A DNA stretch of 64,000 nucleotides from NCBI RefSeq assembly GCF_012489685.1, contig NC_080044.1:15976369-16040368 (forward strand), in the 5' to 3' direction. Made by a program: the position numbers and the translations under genes. Numbering within the stretch: position 1 is the stretch's first letter; each line of letters starts with the position of its first letter. Shown here piece by piece: positions 1 to 11,865 of this stretch. Origin of the DNA: Lotus japonicus. Its lineage: Eukaryota; Streptophyta; Magnoliopsida; Fabales; Fabaceae. The notes below the pieces were generated by a model. The model had not been told where the DNA came from and made no database searches. It was given only the letters and a program-made list of their open reading frames with translations.

Positions 1-1138
1 ACTATACGGACAACCTTTCCACCAAGCTTTTACCCTTGTGAATAGCAGGAACAAATGGGATTCCCAAACTGCCACTGCATTAAACGGTTTGTTATTGAAA
101 ATCAAATCATTCCGAGCTGTCCAAATTGCCCAACATAAAGCATACGGAACCAGATCCCATAAAATTCAAGAAGTGTCCCGACGCAAAAATCCCCATTCTG
201 CCAAGCACATCTGAATAGATTGCGGGACCGTCCACTGTCTTCCCTCCCTCGCTATAACCTCCATCCATAAAGGCCAGACCTTTGGACAATGCAGAAAAAT
301 ATGTGCCACAGTCTCCACTTGAGCCAAACACAAAGCGCAAACTGCTCCTTCTTCCTGTTCCTTGCCACGATATATCAAATTATCTTTCGTTGCAATCCTG
401 TTTTTCTGAACCTGCCAAACAAACAGAGCAATCTTTGATGGTAAAATTGGTCTCAAGACTTTAGGTAAATCCCAACCTTCCTCAGTAAACCAGCGAGCCT
501 CCACAACTCTCCAAAGTGATTTTACCTTGAGGTGGCCCCCAAGGCACCACTAACCTCAGAGCCTCCTTATCATCAATAGTAATTTTTGTAAAACCCCTCG
601 CGAACTGATCTGCACTATACGGACAACTTTTCCACCAAGCTTTTACCCTTTTGAATAGCAGGAACAAATGGGATTCCCAAACTGCCACTGCATTAAACGG
701 TTTATTATTGAAAATCAAATCATTCCGAGCTGTCCAAACTGCCCAACATAAAGCATACAGAACCAGATCCCATAAAATTCAAGAAGTGTCCCGACGCAAA
801 AATCCCCATTCTGCCAAGCACATCTAAATAGATTGCGGGACCGTCCACTGTCTTCCCTCCCTCGCTATAACCTCCACCCATAAAGGCCAGACCTTTGGAC
901 AATGCAGAAAAATATGTGCCACAGTCTCCACTTGAGTCAAACACAAAGCGCAAACCGCTCCTTCTTCCTGTTCCACGCCACGATGTATCAAATTATCTTT
1001 CGTTGCAATCCTGTTTTTCTGAACCTGCCAAACAAACAGAGCAATCTTTGATGGTAAAATTGGTCTCAAGACTTTAGGTAAATCCCAACCTTCCTCAGTA
1101 AACCAGCGAGCCTCCACAACTCCCCAAAGTGATTTTAC
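1..1138. repeat. Tandem duplication inside the LINE relic (period 613 bp)
   Basis: Bases 1-525 and 614-1138 are near-identical direct repeats. Both begin ACTATACGGACAAC and end GTGATTTTAC. The 526-613 segment between them belongs to the downstream RNase H-like part. The period of 613 is not a multiple of three, so the two zf-RVT copies lie in different reading frames. The left copy is cut by the window edge, so the array could be longer. Confidence 0.9.
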
Positions 1139-1985
1139 ACTATACATCCCCATATTATCATGCTTCCAAATCAGGAAATCATTAACCACCCTGTTGCCCT
1201 GCTTTGGAACTAGATTCTGAAGATGCATTTGGAACTAATCATAATGTTGTCTTTCCCACCCCAAAAAATCACGAACAAAAGCAACGTTCCACACCAAAAA
1301 ATGGCCCTGTACCGTTCCACAATTCATAATAGTTACCCGTTTATGTGCTGCCAAAGCAAATAACCGCGGAAATACAAGTCTGAATGGTGCTGGACTTGTC
1401 CAATGATCTAACCAAAACAGCACCCCAGCCCCACGTCCGACCTCATACGCTAAACCCTCCCTAAACACACTCCCAACCAACCCTGGTTCACGCAGGACAA
1501 CACACACATCCGCCATTGGCTTTGACAATTTCCTTGAAGCTAGAATGTCTTAGTTGAACGAAATAAGCTCCAAAGGTAGGTCATATTGTTTGCACACTAC
1601 CTCCCGCCATAAAGCCTCATTTTCATGCCCAAACCGCCAAACCCACTTCAAAAACATCGCTTTATTTTTCCATTCCAAGAATCTGACCCCTAAGCCACCA
1701 TACCGTGACCCTTTACACAAATCCTCCCAAGCCACCCACACTATTTTACTCTCACCTCCACTCCCTCCCCACAAAAAGTGTCGCATAATCCTCTCCATTG
1801 CCAAGATTACACCTTTAGGCGCTTTGTACAATGCCATGTAATACAGAGGGACATCATTTAAAACTGACTTCACAAGCACCAAAAGCCCACTTAGAGTAAA
1901 AAATCGTAAGCTCCATACTCCCAATTTTTCTGACATTTTTTCCAAGCAGGATTCCAGAAAGACAATTGTCTTGGGTTTCGCCCAA
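1..1985 (-). mobile_element. LINE (L1-type non-LTR retrotransposon) relic, RT C-terminus to start of RNase H
   Basis: Read on the minus strand, one frame (about 1980 down to 530) encodes the C-terminal part of a plant L1-type reverse transcriptase. It covers the thumb/connection segment (1975-1550, with PLYYMALYKAP and FLWGG), the variable spacer with FWLDHW (about 1410), and the zinc-binding RT domain zf-RVT (about 1228-810, with FVWQ, C-x2-C and the H-x4-H-C stretch AHIFLHC). The beginning of an RNase H-like region follows. In-frame stops lie near 1547 and 1232, so the element is dead. It is truncated at its 5' side near 1985 and runs off the window at base 1. A second zf-RVT copy lies at 1-525 through a tandem duplication. 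The family call rests on domain order and motifs. Confidence 0.85.
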
Positions 1986-4900
1986 GAGGCGAGCCGAGGT
2001 ACGATTTTTTTAATCCTAAAGAGTTAGGTAAAAGTGACTTATAAATAAAGAAGGAGAAAGTAGTATGTTTGACTTTGAATCTTTATCTTTTTTGTTTATT
2101 CTAAAATATTTTTAGTCGAAAGAATAAATTAGGGTTGACTTCACTTTTGGTTCCCTGATGCGATTGTGCGATATGATTCCCTGATGTTTAAAATAAGTAA
2201 TTTTTTCTCCTAAGTTTTTTTTTTTTGTAAAATTTGAGGTAATTTTCTATAACTTTCGTCCAAATTTCAATAGAATTAGCTTTTGTGGCGTTGGATAAAT
2301 ATTAGGTGGCATGGATTCAATTTTTTTTATTACAATAGAAAAATTAATAAAATGAAAAAAAGCAACTACACTAAAACGTAAAGGCATAACACCTCAATAA
2401 CAAAGGAGAGCAGAAGCCTCCAAACACGATGCGAAGCACCACCTCGAAATGCATGTCGGACTCACACAATTGTATAAACAATCAATTATGTTGTTCTTCT
2501 TTCGTGACATATAATCAACAATGACGCTCCAATCCCAAGTGGTCATTAGTCGGACTCTCACAATGGTATCCCTCTCCCAATAAGAAGATGCATATGTGTT
2601 GCTCTAAAGAACCTGAACCGCAATGTTAAAATCCAAGACACATAAAATATCTCAATAGCCAGGTTCCAAGCATGTTGTAGTCCAAGATCTGCAAGCAATA
2701 ATCTCAGCAAGGTAAGCACTCCTAAGGGCAAAGCTAAAGGAGACCCACACCCAATATTGCACGAGTTTAGTTTTTTTTGGTAGATCTCATTTTTTGGTTT
2801 AAAGTGTTGAAATGATTTCTCATTTACATTCTGCCTAACTTATGAGATTTGTGAAAATTTCTAAGGACATAGTTCAACCTCCCTTCTTTTATCACTTTGG
2901 TGTGTTTCATTTTTGTTAGAAGAAGATCAAGAACTTGATAATGTGAATCATTTATATGCCGAACGGGAAGAATAATATTCAATGTTATACACTTTACTTT
3001 CCTCATCCTTTTTCTGACTTTTCTTCCCATGGTTATCAAACGTATTCCTTCTTATCTGTTTTGAGATGAGATTCACAACTTTTTGCAAGCACATGCTCAA
3101 GCTTAATTTGCACAACTCATATCTGAGTTCAAATTTATTACTATAAAAAGCTTGATGTCTACTTCAAAGTACTTGAAGAGGATATATGTTTGAGATCTAT
3201 TTGCATTTTGTGATCATCTTAAGCCAAATTTTGATGGGCTTGAATTTCAACACACTACTGATGATATTGATGTTTAATAGATGCTCTTCTTGTTCAACAA
3301 TCAGAGACCAAAGAGATGATCATAAGTCATGAAGTTCGTCTTGACAGAAGAAAAATGAAGAAGCTCGATCATAGATTCAATCATTTCTGATGATAATGCT
3401 ACACAAGTTCATATGTGATCTTCTCCAGGATCACATACATTAGCATCACATTCTTCATATATTGCTCCACCATATTATGCATCTCCGTAACCTACCAGAC
3501 AAGGTAGTGGGTTCGAATTTCAATAGCATCGTGAGTGGATTGCTATCGTGGTCAAAACAACAATCATAAATTATAATGGATGTGGCCAAGGACATGGTTG
3601 TCACTCCTTAGTCCAATATGTAGATTTGTGTTTGTTTTGGTCATGTTGTGTCGATTTTTTATCAACAACTCAAGACATTATCCAAGAATTATTAAAAAAT
3701 CTAAGCAGACAATCACAATTTTCACGTTAAGCGGTTCACTCTTTAATTGATTGCTTTCGTCCTTTGCATGAATACTCACTTTTTTCAAATTCTTTATAAA
3801 GTTTCAGTATGATTATCGATGAATATGTAAAAGGTTTTGATAGGAATAAACTACTTAACCTAGAAATACTAACACAATTTTTACCTCAATTGACAACTCT
3901 TTCAAAGAACTCTTATGCGATCTTTTGCATATTGATTTACCATTTAACATTTTCATGTAAAAAAATTTAGAAAAAACCTTTTTAAGAACTTTCAAATGTC
4001 ATTAATTGGAACTCACCCACTTCAATAGATTTCGTCGACTTCATAGATTGTTTTATTTGTTTTTAGATGAGACTTCATAGTTAATATTAGGGATTCCACC
4101 CTAATTGTCATCTAAGTCAAAATTAAATAAATTTTATACAAAATCCGATAATTCATTAATTTAAAAAATAACATAAGCTTAATAGATATTTTAATCATAA
4201 CAAGTAATATAATTAAAACATAATACAATTTGAATGAGAATTATATACGCCAAGCATAAACTTGTTATAACGTTTAAATACGACAAGTATGAAGCAACAA
4301 GAAAGCATATAATTCAAAGTGATGTGAATTTTTTTTTATAAAAAACGCGTGTCGAGCATTTTATTCAAATATTATATAAACTGGTATTTGGTATGATATT
4401 TTTGGGGCAGTTTTATATCAACAACATCTCCAACATGTTCTTGATCATAATGATTTTTTTCTTAATTTCTTTATTAGTCTACCATTGGTCTTAAACTAGT
4501 GAAAATTGGTCGAAACTTGAAATTTTATGAAGTATTTTGTATATGTGTGACTTGTTATCGCAAAGGCACTATCAATGACAATATGCACATGGTGGTTATC
4601 TTATATTGTCACTTATTTTCTTTTTCATTTCCTTCTCTATGTCATCATTCATTGTAATTGTCATTGTCACCTTTGGTTTTTTAGTTGAACTCGATGTTAA
4701 TGCCAAAACCATATGTCGACGATTGTTGGACTCTTATGGAGTTCAAAACTCAGTGTAGTGTATTTTTTAGAAGAGTTATATTTTTGCCAAATTTATTTCA
4801 AAAATAAGGGCTTTGAGAATAGAGGAGTTGTCCTTGGGAGAACGACAAAAGAAAAGGTTGGCTTGGTAAACTTTCCCACCTGGATCAAAAGAAAAAGCAA

Positions 4901-5990
4901 CTAACACTCGATCAATGGAAGTTGCAATGAAGGTTACCTCTTCTCTTGTCCAGCCCATCCAATTGAATCTAGCATCAAGCAGTACGATAGCACAGTCAGC
5001 GCAATACTGGAGCACACATCTCTATCCAGGTAAAAAAAAGACGTTGAAGTTGAGTTCTAACTATTTAGAGAAATAGAGCAAATTGTTTGTGTGGATGAGT
5101 GTATTTTTCTTTCCTTTTTTATTTTCAATTTTCTGATGTTTTAATTTAAATCAAGCGAGCCTATAATATTTTTTATAAGCCAAAAAAATTATTAATAGGG
5201 AGCACATGAGTAGTCACAACCAGAACAAAAGTAGGAGTACGAAAATGAAAAAGATGAAATTAGTAGAACAACTCAATTGCTACACAAGGGAGCAAGTGCA
5301 AAGGGACTAAGACAGAATACACAAGTATCCAAGAAGCAAGGCCACCCTTCGTAGTAGTCCTGGAAGGCAAACCCTATTTATATGTCAAAAAGCTCACCAT
5401 ATCTTCTCCACCTGTCAAGGTGTCACAACCAACTTCTAGGCTATTATACCAATTCAGTATCAGATTTTAGATTAAAGACATGCCAGCCTATAATGTATTG
5501 TGATTTTGTGGTACTTTATTGTATTTCTATCAGTAGGTAACTTGATTAATTTGTAAGTGTCATTTTACTTGAGTTTAGCCCTTAATATAAATTATTGAGT
5601 GTAAGTGTCATTCAAAAAAATTATTGACTTGGAAAGGTTGTTATCTTTGAGGTAAAACAAAGCTATAATTCACATCAACACGAATCTAATATTTAATGAC
5701 AGAAACAAAAACACTGATATATTACTGGAAAATTGAAAGATTAATCACTGAGTCAAACAGATGAAAGTCCAAGCAGCAAAAAAAAAAACAAAATACTGAT
5801 GGTGATAGGTCATACATAAAAGTTCATAAGCACAAATGCATAAATATTAAAGCCCTTAACATTGGCTGCCTGACCCTAACAACAACACCAACACTACAAA
5901 CGACACAAGGATATGAAACCCTAAAAACTAACATTATTCAAACACATTAGAGAAATTATGCAGAAGGCTCTAATTTGATTTTTTCACCAA
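1986..5990. other. AT-rich intergenic spacer
   Basis: There is no open frame longer than about 80 codons with recognisable content here. Many poly-T and poly-A runs are present. A weak copia gag-like relic lies at about 3240-3740 and is listed separately. Short frames at 2824-3039 and 4713-5015 look like chance. No RNA gene or element boundary was recognised. Confidence 0.6.
3240..3740 (+). pseudogene. Possible decayed Ty1/copia gag fragment
   Basis: Pieces in shifting frames resemble the end of a copia UBN2/gag region. One is a LLVQQSETKE...SHEVRLDRR-like stretch near 3285-3350, resembling the 'LL..HE.RLE' signature. It is followed by a Gly-rich CGQGHGC stretch near 3580-3600, where gag proteins have their Gly/Arg-rich linker. 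Stops are frequent and no zinc knuckle is intact. The call is weak, and a chance resemblance is possible. Confidence 0.3.
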
Positions 5991-6126
5991 CTAATCCATC
6001 ACCAAGAGCTTCCATTCCATGAGTAGGGTCTTATTCACTAGAAACCCTTGATGTCCCTGCACCCTCAAAAGGAATGGGAACGACAGTGAGTCCACCACTA
6101 ACCTTTTTAAGGGCAAAATTTCTCCT

Positions 6127-6510
6127 TCAAAATTTTGATAAAGTTCTCTTCCTCCTCTGGTCTTTGCTTTCATACTTGTAGTGATCACGGGCATGCGAAG
6201 CAAAGTGCTGAGATGTCACAAATTGTTTGTCGCACTCTGGGCACGTATATGGTCCATTTTTTATGTGTGGACCACTACGAATCTTACCATCATAATCTTC
6301 ATTGATCTGATGACCAGAAACAATGTCCTTCTCAGTACGATCCATAGTTGATTTAGATGAAGGATTCACACCTTCATAAGTGACACCAACCTTGGTTTGG
6401 TTATTGTCACCAATTGTCCTAGGAGTTAATATAACTGGAGTAGAATATTTTTCGATAGCTCGAGCGTAGGCAGCAAAGGAAGCATGGCTAGAGTTGTTTG
6501 TATTGGCCAT
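6127..6510 (-). CDS. Single C2H2 zinc-finger protein, 127 aa
   Basis: This is an intronless minus-strand ORF with one zinc finger. Cys90 and Cys93, then His106 and His110, give C-x2-C-x12-H-x3-H. A basic patch near the C-terminus (KDQRRKR, residues about 116-122) may serve nuclear entry. The plant QALGGH signature is replaced by SQHFASH. The N-terminal 85 residues are polar and low in recognisable structure. The ATG at 6508-6510 is preceded by a TATA box about 100 bp upstream, which supports this start. Proteins with one finger of this kind are usually nuclear DNA- or RNA-binding regulators, so the role here is inferred. Beyond the stop, 5991-6126 is open in another frame but looks like 3' UTR. 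Confidence 0.7.
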   Translation of the reverse strand: MANTNNSSHASFAAYARAIEKYSTPVILTPRTIGDNNQTKVGVTYEGVNPSSKSTMDRTEKDIVSGHQINEDYDGKIRSGPHIKNGPYTCPECDKQFVTSQHFASHARDHYKYESKDQRRKRTLSKF

Positions 6511-6607
6511 GGTGAAGAAACTGGGCTGGGTGATTGTGGAGATTGAGAGGGGGAGTGAATTGAAGGTTCTTATTTGGATAAGGTGATTTGCAATGAGTAT
6601 TGTGAGT

Positions 6608-6618
6608 CATTATATAGG
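6608..6618 (-). promoter_or_regulatory. TATA box of the C2H2 gene
   Basis: The minus strand reads CCTATATAATGA about 100 bp upstream of the zinc-finger ATG. This is a standard spacing for a plant TATA box and a short 5' UTR. Confidence 0.6.
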
Positions 6619-6619
6619 A

Positions 6620-7069
6620 GTTTTGGAGAAGTTTTTTTTCATAACATTTATGACTGACGTGTGAGAATTAAATGGACATTGTCGCATTAATTAATAATTA
6701 ATAATAACTCATAAAGTCGTAGAATTGAATTTAATGAATTTATTGCTCGCATTAATTTTTATTTTGGATTGAATTGACTAATTACCACATTAATATCTTT
6801 TTAAAGAATTACCACTTTAATATGGTAAGGCGTTATTTGTTTTTTTAACAAAGTTGTAAAAACAATCTTATCCAAGGTATCACTACAGTTGGTAGGTGTA
6901 AGATTAATACATTGCCCCATCATCAGTGCACTAAGCAGTAGAGGCTGACTAATGAGTTTTTTCATTCACATGAGTCCAGAATTGAACCCCCAACTATTTG
7001 CTTAAAGAGTGTTGAACCACCACAACATTTCACTTAGTGAAATAGATATTAAATATATATAAAACATAA
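6620..7069. other. Intergenic, no gene seen
   Basis: AT-rich spacer between the zinc-finger promoter and the tandem duplication. No feature was recognised. Confidence 0.6.
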
Positions 7070-7964
7070 ATATATTTTAAGGAGTATTAATTTAATTTTC
7101 AAAGGCATTTATTACCATTTGTTTGTTGCATTTTTTCTACTTCTTTCAAAGGGTTATTAATGTGACAGTTTTGAAATATTTATGTCCTTCTTTAATTTTT
7201 CATGTGGTCAAAGTGAGAGGCTGATTCAACTAAATAAATAATTTTTTTAATCTATATATTTCTTTATTTTAGGAGAAAGGTAAATAGAACCATAGGTAAT
7301 ATATATACAACACACGATTGAATAGTAACTTCAGTCCGTAAATGATACAACCAACCACTTAGATTACCCTACGACAAAAATTGGCAAATTTGTCTTTGAT
7401 TTTTTTAAATGTTTGTCACATTGGTCTCCCAATTAGCATGTATAACCAAATGTTTTATGTGGCCATTAATGTTCTTATTATGACGTTCAATCTTGTAACA
7501 CCAACTAGAGTTACTATATTTAAATCAATAATATATTTTAAATTTGTATTAGATTAATTTTCAAAATCATTTATTACTATTTGTCTGTTGCGTTATCAAA
7601 GGGTTACTAATGTGGTAGTTTTGAAATATTTATGTCCTTTAATTTTCCATGTGGTCAAAGAGGAAGGCTGATTCAACTAAATAAATATTTTTTGTAATCT
7701 ATATATTTCTTTACTTAAAGAGAAGTGTAAATAGAATCATAAGTAATATACATACAACACGCGATTGAATAGTAACTTCAATCAATGAACGATACAGCCA
7801 ACCACATAGATTACCCTACAACAAAAACTGGCAAATTTGTATTTAATTCTTTCAAATGTTAGTCACATTGGTCTCCCAATTAGCCTGTATGACCGAATGT
7901 TTCATGTGACCATTAAAGTTCTTATTGTGACGTTCATTCTTGTGACACCAACAAGAGTTACTAT
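7070..7964. repeat. Two-copy tandem direct repeat, about 447-bp period
   Basis: Segment 7070-7517 is repeated at about 7520-7964. Shared blocks include TTGAAATATTTATGTCC (7171 and 7621), GGCTGATTCAACTAAATAAA (about 7220 and 7667) and GAATAGTAACTTCA (about 7320 and 7767). Small indels and many substitutions separate the copies, so the duplication is not recent. No coding content is seen. Confidence 0.85.
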
Positions 7965-8354
7965 TACGCTAAAAATTTAAAATATATCCTTAAAAATGTC
8001 TTTTCAACCTCCGATTATAACATCAATATGTATCATTTAAACTTACAACTATGTCTATGCCTTATTCTACTACATTTACCATTAAACTTAACTCTAGTAA
8101 ATACCATAATACATGATCCTAAATCATATTCTATTATCCACCGATTGCTATTATGAATTAATAGCTTCGGTGTATAGCATATAATACTCTATCTTGTCCC
8201 ACGTATTTCAAGGACACAATTTTTTTCTCTAGTAGCTATCATAGATAAAAGAGGAGATAAAAACCAAGAGACAAAATAGAGGAGTGAGAAGCATTCAACA
8301 CAATCATGTCAAGGTATAATATTACATGAATAAGCTTCACACACCAGAACCATC
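7965..8354. other. Intergenic, no gene seen
   Basis: AT-rich spacer up to the copia insertion site. Nothing was recognised. Confidence 0.55.
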
Positions 8355-8359
8355 ATATG

Positions 8360-9232
8360 TGTTGTTACTTTTGGTTGTCTTGCATTTTGTCAAAAACAAC
8401 CTGATGTCGAAGCAGATGTTGTGACATCTTCCTATGTGTAGCACAAGACATCAGTCCATGACTTGGAGTGCTTATGTGTGCCCTGAAAATTTGGTGAAGA
8501 TTTTATTGTGGTTACTTACGGTTTAAGTAGTTGTATTCTAGTTATTTATTGTGCGCTGGTTTAATTGTTGAGGCAATCTCTGATTGAGGATATGTCTCTA
8601 TTGTGTTAATGGTGATTGACTTGTAAACGCAATCATCATTATGGAAGATTGTGTTTTGATTTGTTGCTGTTGGACTACTGCTTCAGCCTCTGGAAACCCT
8701 AGCGTGGCCGCTGAAGCTTATATATATGAAGACCTAAAACGTGAAGACTACTAAAGCTTTTGAGAGAAATAGATCAAGTGTTTTAGGGTTGTTAATTGTG
8801 CTAGTCCTTGTGTTCGTTGTGAACAAACCTTACTCACTGATTCTATAAGGCAAGGTTGTGTTATGTGTTCTTGAGTGTTAAAACTCTAATTGTTGTTGTT
8901 CTTACCAGTCACTGTGGCAGTGATTGAGAGAAAGTGAGAGGGCTCTCATACTTAGGTCGATATACTAAGTAGAAATACACTGGGTAGATTAGGAAGAGAA
9001 CTATGAGCTTTGGTGTTCATGAGTGTTTGTAGTTCCTATATCTTGAGATAGTGGATTTCCTTTCTTTGGGTGAAAACCCTCCAGACGTAGGTGAAGTTTC
9101 ACCGAACTGGGATAACAACTTTGGTGTTGTGCTTTGTTTATTTTATGATTTTACTGTTCACTGTTATTCGATTGTCAAAGCAATTGCCTAAGCATCGCGT
9201 AGGACATCTGTCATACGAGAACTAGGATTTCA
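8360..9232 (+). repeat. 5' LTR of the copia element
   Basis: Starts TGTTGTTACTTTTGG and ends AGGATTTCA, matching 22012-22885 over the whole length. A TATATATAT promoter-like run lies near 8719-8727. It is followed directly by the primer binding site. Confidence 0.92.
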
Positions 9233-9234
9233 AT

Positions 9235-9249
9235 TGGCATCATAGCAGG
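9235..9249 (+). other. Primer binding site (tRNA-iMet type) of the copia element
   Basis: TGGCATCATAGCAGG lies two bases after the 5' LTR. It differs at two positions from the plant copia consensus TGGTATCAGAGCAGG, which is complementary to initiator tRNA-Met. Confidence 0.8.
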
Positions 9250-9924
9250 CAACCTGTTCTGTTTGGGTGAGCTCCAGGGAGATAGATTTAGTTCTCATGG
9301 ACAACAAGGAGGGAGGATCAGTCAATAGGCCACCCATTCTGGATGGTACTAACTATGACTATTGGAAAGTTCGCATGACTGCTTTTCTCAAGTCAATTGA
9401 GAGAAAGACTTGGAAAGCTATTGTCAAAGGATGGAAGCATCCTACCAAGGAACAAACTAAAGGAAGTTCTATCGCGACCACTGACAAGCCTGAGGAAGAA
9501 TGGACAAAAGAAGAAGATGAAACTGCTATGGGAAACTCTAAAGCTTTGAATGCCATCTTCAATGGTGTTGACAAGAATATGTTTAGACTCATCAATACGT
9601 GTACTGTTGCAAAGGTAGCCTGGGATATTATGAAAAATGCTCATGAAGGAACTACCAGAGTAAGGATGTCCAGACTTCAAATGCTTACTACTCAGTTTGA
9701 GAACATGAGGATGACTGAAGAGGAAACAATTTCAGAATTTCATATGCGTGTACGTGACTTGGCTAACTCATCCTTTGCCTTGGGAGAATCTATGTCAGAT
9801 GAGAAGCTTGTGAGGAAAATCCTGAGATCTCTGCCCAAGAAGTTTGCTATGAAAGTAACTGCAATTGAGGAAGCTCAAGACATTGGAAGCATGAAGGTTG
9901 ATGAACGTATTGGTTCCTTGCAAA

Positions 9925-11274
9925 TGTTGGTAAATCCGTAAGTGTACGAATCCACCCGGTTTTAATTATCGAACCACAGGGATTGTGAGTGACTAAACTC
10001 AGCTTAAGCCTTGAGAATGAAGGTTTGTTTTATTGAAATGATGAAACGTCAAAGTAGTAAAAAGGGAAAATAGACATAAACTCAGAAAATAACATGCTTT
10101 GGGTTCTTGTTCAACTAGTCAATTTAAGCACATCATTCTAAGCACATGTTCTCATGGATCTCTCCTTGATGATATAGCCTAGTTACTCACTTATTGATTC
10201 CTCACATAAGCAATTCTCTCATACTAAAAGCTAAGCCCAATTCCTTGTGTACTTAGTCAATTTATATGAGGTTTTAGATCATGCAAATTCAGACCATCAA
10301 ACCCCAACCCTTCCTCTATTCCTAGTAGCAAGCATAGAAGGGGTAATCCCAAATCGGTTCCCTAATCTATAACAAACTTCCATTCTTATTATAGAAAAGC
10401 AAAAAGCAAGCATGCATACAAGCTTAGACTGAAATTCAGAAAATGGGATTCAAGGGAAGAAGGAGAACATGTGGGAAAGAACTTAAGATTATAACTCAAA
10501 TATAAAAAGTCTTACAAAGAAATCCAAAGCAAAAGAAGAGAGATTAGCCAAGCATGGCAAGAGCCATGTTTGGCTAAGAACCTGAATTACAAGCTTGGAA
10601 GCCCTCTCACACTCTCCTAGATGCTCCTCTACCTCTGAGTTTATGTAAAAAATGAAAGTAGTATCCAAGATTCAACTAAACACCTATTTATAGACTTTTC
10701 TGACGTTCCAGGGCGCTTGAGCGCTAGGCATTGGCGCTCAAGCGCCATTGCTCCAGAAAGCAATTTTTCAGCATCAGAGTGATGGGCGCTCGAGCGCTGG
10801 TGCTGGGCGCTCGAGCGCTAGACTTAGTTTTTCCAGCTCCTTTGCATCTGTGTGCTAGGCGCTCAAGCGCTGGTGCTGAGCGCCCAGGCGCCAATTGCTC
10901 GCCCAAAAACCTTCAGAATTCCAACTTAACTCCCCTTCAATGCAAACTTCAAACCTCCAAACCTCTTGGCCTTTCTTCTTCTCCTGTTTCTGCTCTCCAT
11001 ACCTAACCAACAAGTCAAGGAAGAATCTAGAAGCTCAAAGAGCTCATTAGCACAAGAGGTCCTTCATTTAACTCAACAAAATCATGCAAGTCCTAAACTT
11101 AACTTAAAATGCAAGAAAACTCCCTATAAAACTACAAAATTACTAAACTAATGCAAATGCACAAATAGAAGTAAAAATGCATGAGAATGCATGAAACACT
11201 ACATGAGACACAAGAAAAAGACTCAAAACCTACAAGGAAAAACCCTAAAAACATCATATAAACCCGGGTCATCA
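9925..11274 (-). repeat. 3' LTR of the nested non-autonomous element
   Basis: 1350 bp, nearly identical to 12793-14142. On its sense (minus) strand a TATA box (CTATAAATAG) lies at about 10684-10693. An array of GC-rich palindromes (10711-10892) lies just upstream of it. The frames at 10724-11151 are shadows of the palindrome array and are not genes. Confidence 0.93.
10711..10892. repeat. Palindrome array GGCGCTYRAGCGC in LTR U3 region
   Basis: About six copies of a 12-14 bp near-perfect palindrome, variants GGCGCTCAAGCGCC and GGCGCTCGAGCGCT, lie within 180 bp in a generally AT-rich LTR. The same array is at 13579-13760. A diverged one lies at 20797-20965 in the solo LTR, in each case immediately upstream of the TATA box on the minus strand. 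It could be a promoter-binding array or a structured leader; neither is proven. Confidence 0.85.
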
Positions 11275-11789
11275 CACCACTATACTCAACGACAGCTCGC
11301 CCTCGAGCGTCACTAAGATTAGCTTGCCCTCAAGCACAAAGAATTACTCCCAACACACATGCCAAAAGAGGGATACATTTTTAGAAAACCGGGGGATCTA
11401 GTAAATGCAGTTAGTTCCAAGAGAAAGATTCAACAATCAACTTCATGCTACTCTTAGATAAAGAAGAATTAGAGTCCACTATGAGAAGCATTTAGAGCTA
11501 ACATCCTAGCATGAGACAATTGTTTAGTGCACTGAGCACACATGCAAGTTCATAGGTTCTGAGAATCATTTCCTCAAGAGCAACTAAAGTTGACAATGCA
11601 TTATTGAATGAGACTTCAAAAGGGTTATGATGTTGGCTAGGTAAAGCACAAGGTAGGTGGTCCCTAAGGAAGACTAAGGCTGCACAAAATTTGAGCGTGG
11701 TCCTTCATGAAAACCGGAGCTTAAAGCAATTGATACTTAGCACACAAGTCTCTCAACCCCCTTTTGTTTCAGAATTTTTTCTTTTTTTT

Positions 11790-11865
11790 GGAACTCCACC
11801 CATTCCATGGAGTTCATTTTTTTCTTTTGACTTTTTTTTTGGAACTCCATCCGACCATGGAGTTC
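11790..11865. repeat. Twin hairpin repeats, 51-bp spacing
   Basis: GGAACTCCA...CCATGGAGTTC occurs at 11790-11815 and again at 11841-11865, separated by T-rich sequence. Each copy is an inverted repeat that could fold into a stem of eight or nine base pairs with a short loop. Confidence 0.75.

Noticed and set aside
4713..5015. Overlapping frames of 63 and 79 codons
   Set aside because: No similarity, both strands open by chance in AT-rich DNA.
9359..9680. Minus-strand frames over copia gag
   Set aside because: Antisense shadows of gag.
10724..11151. Short frames in the LTRs, repeated at 13592-14019
   Set aside because: They are shadows of the palindrome array and LTR duplication.
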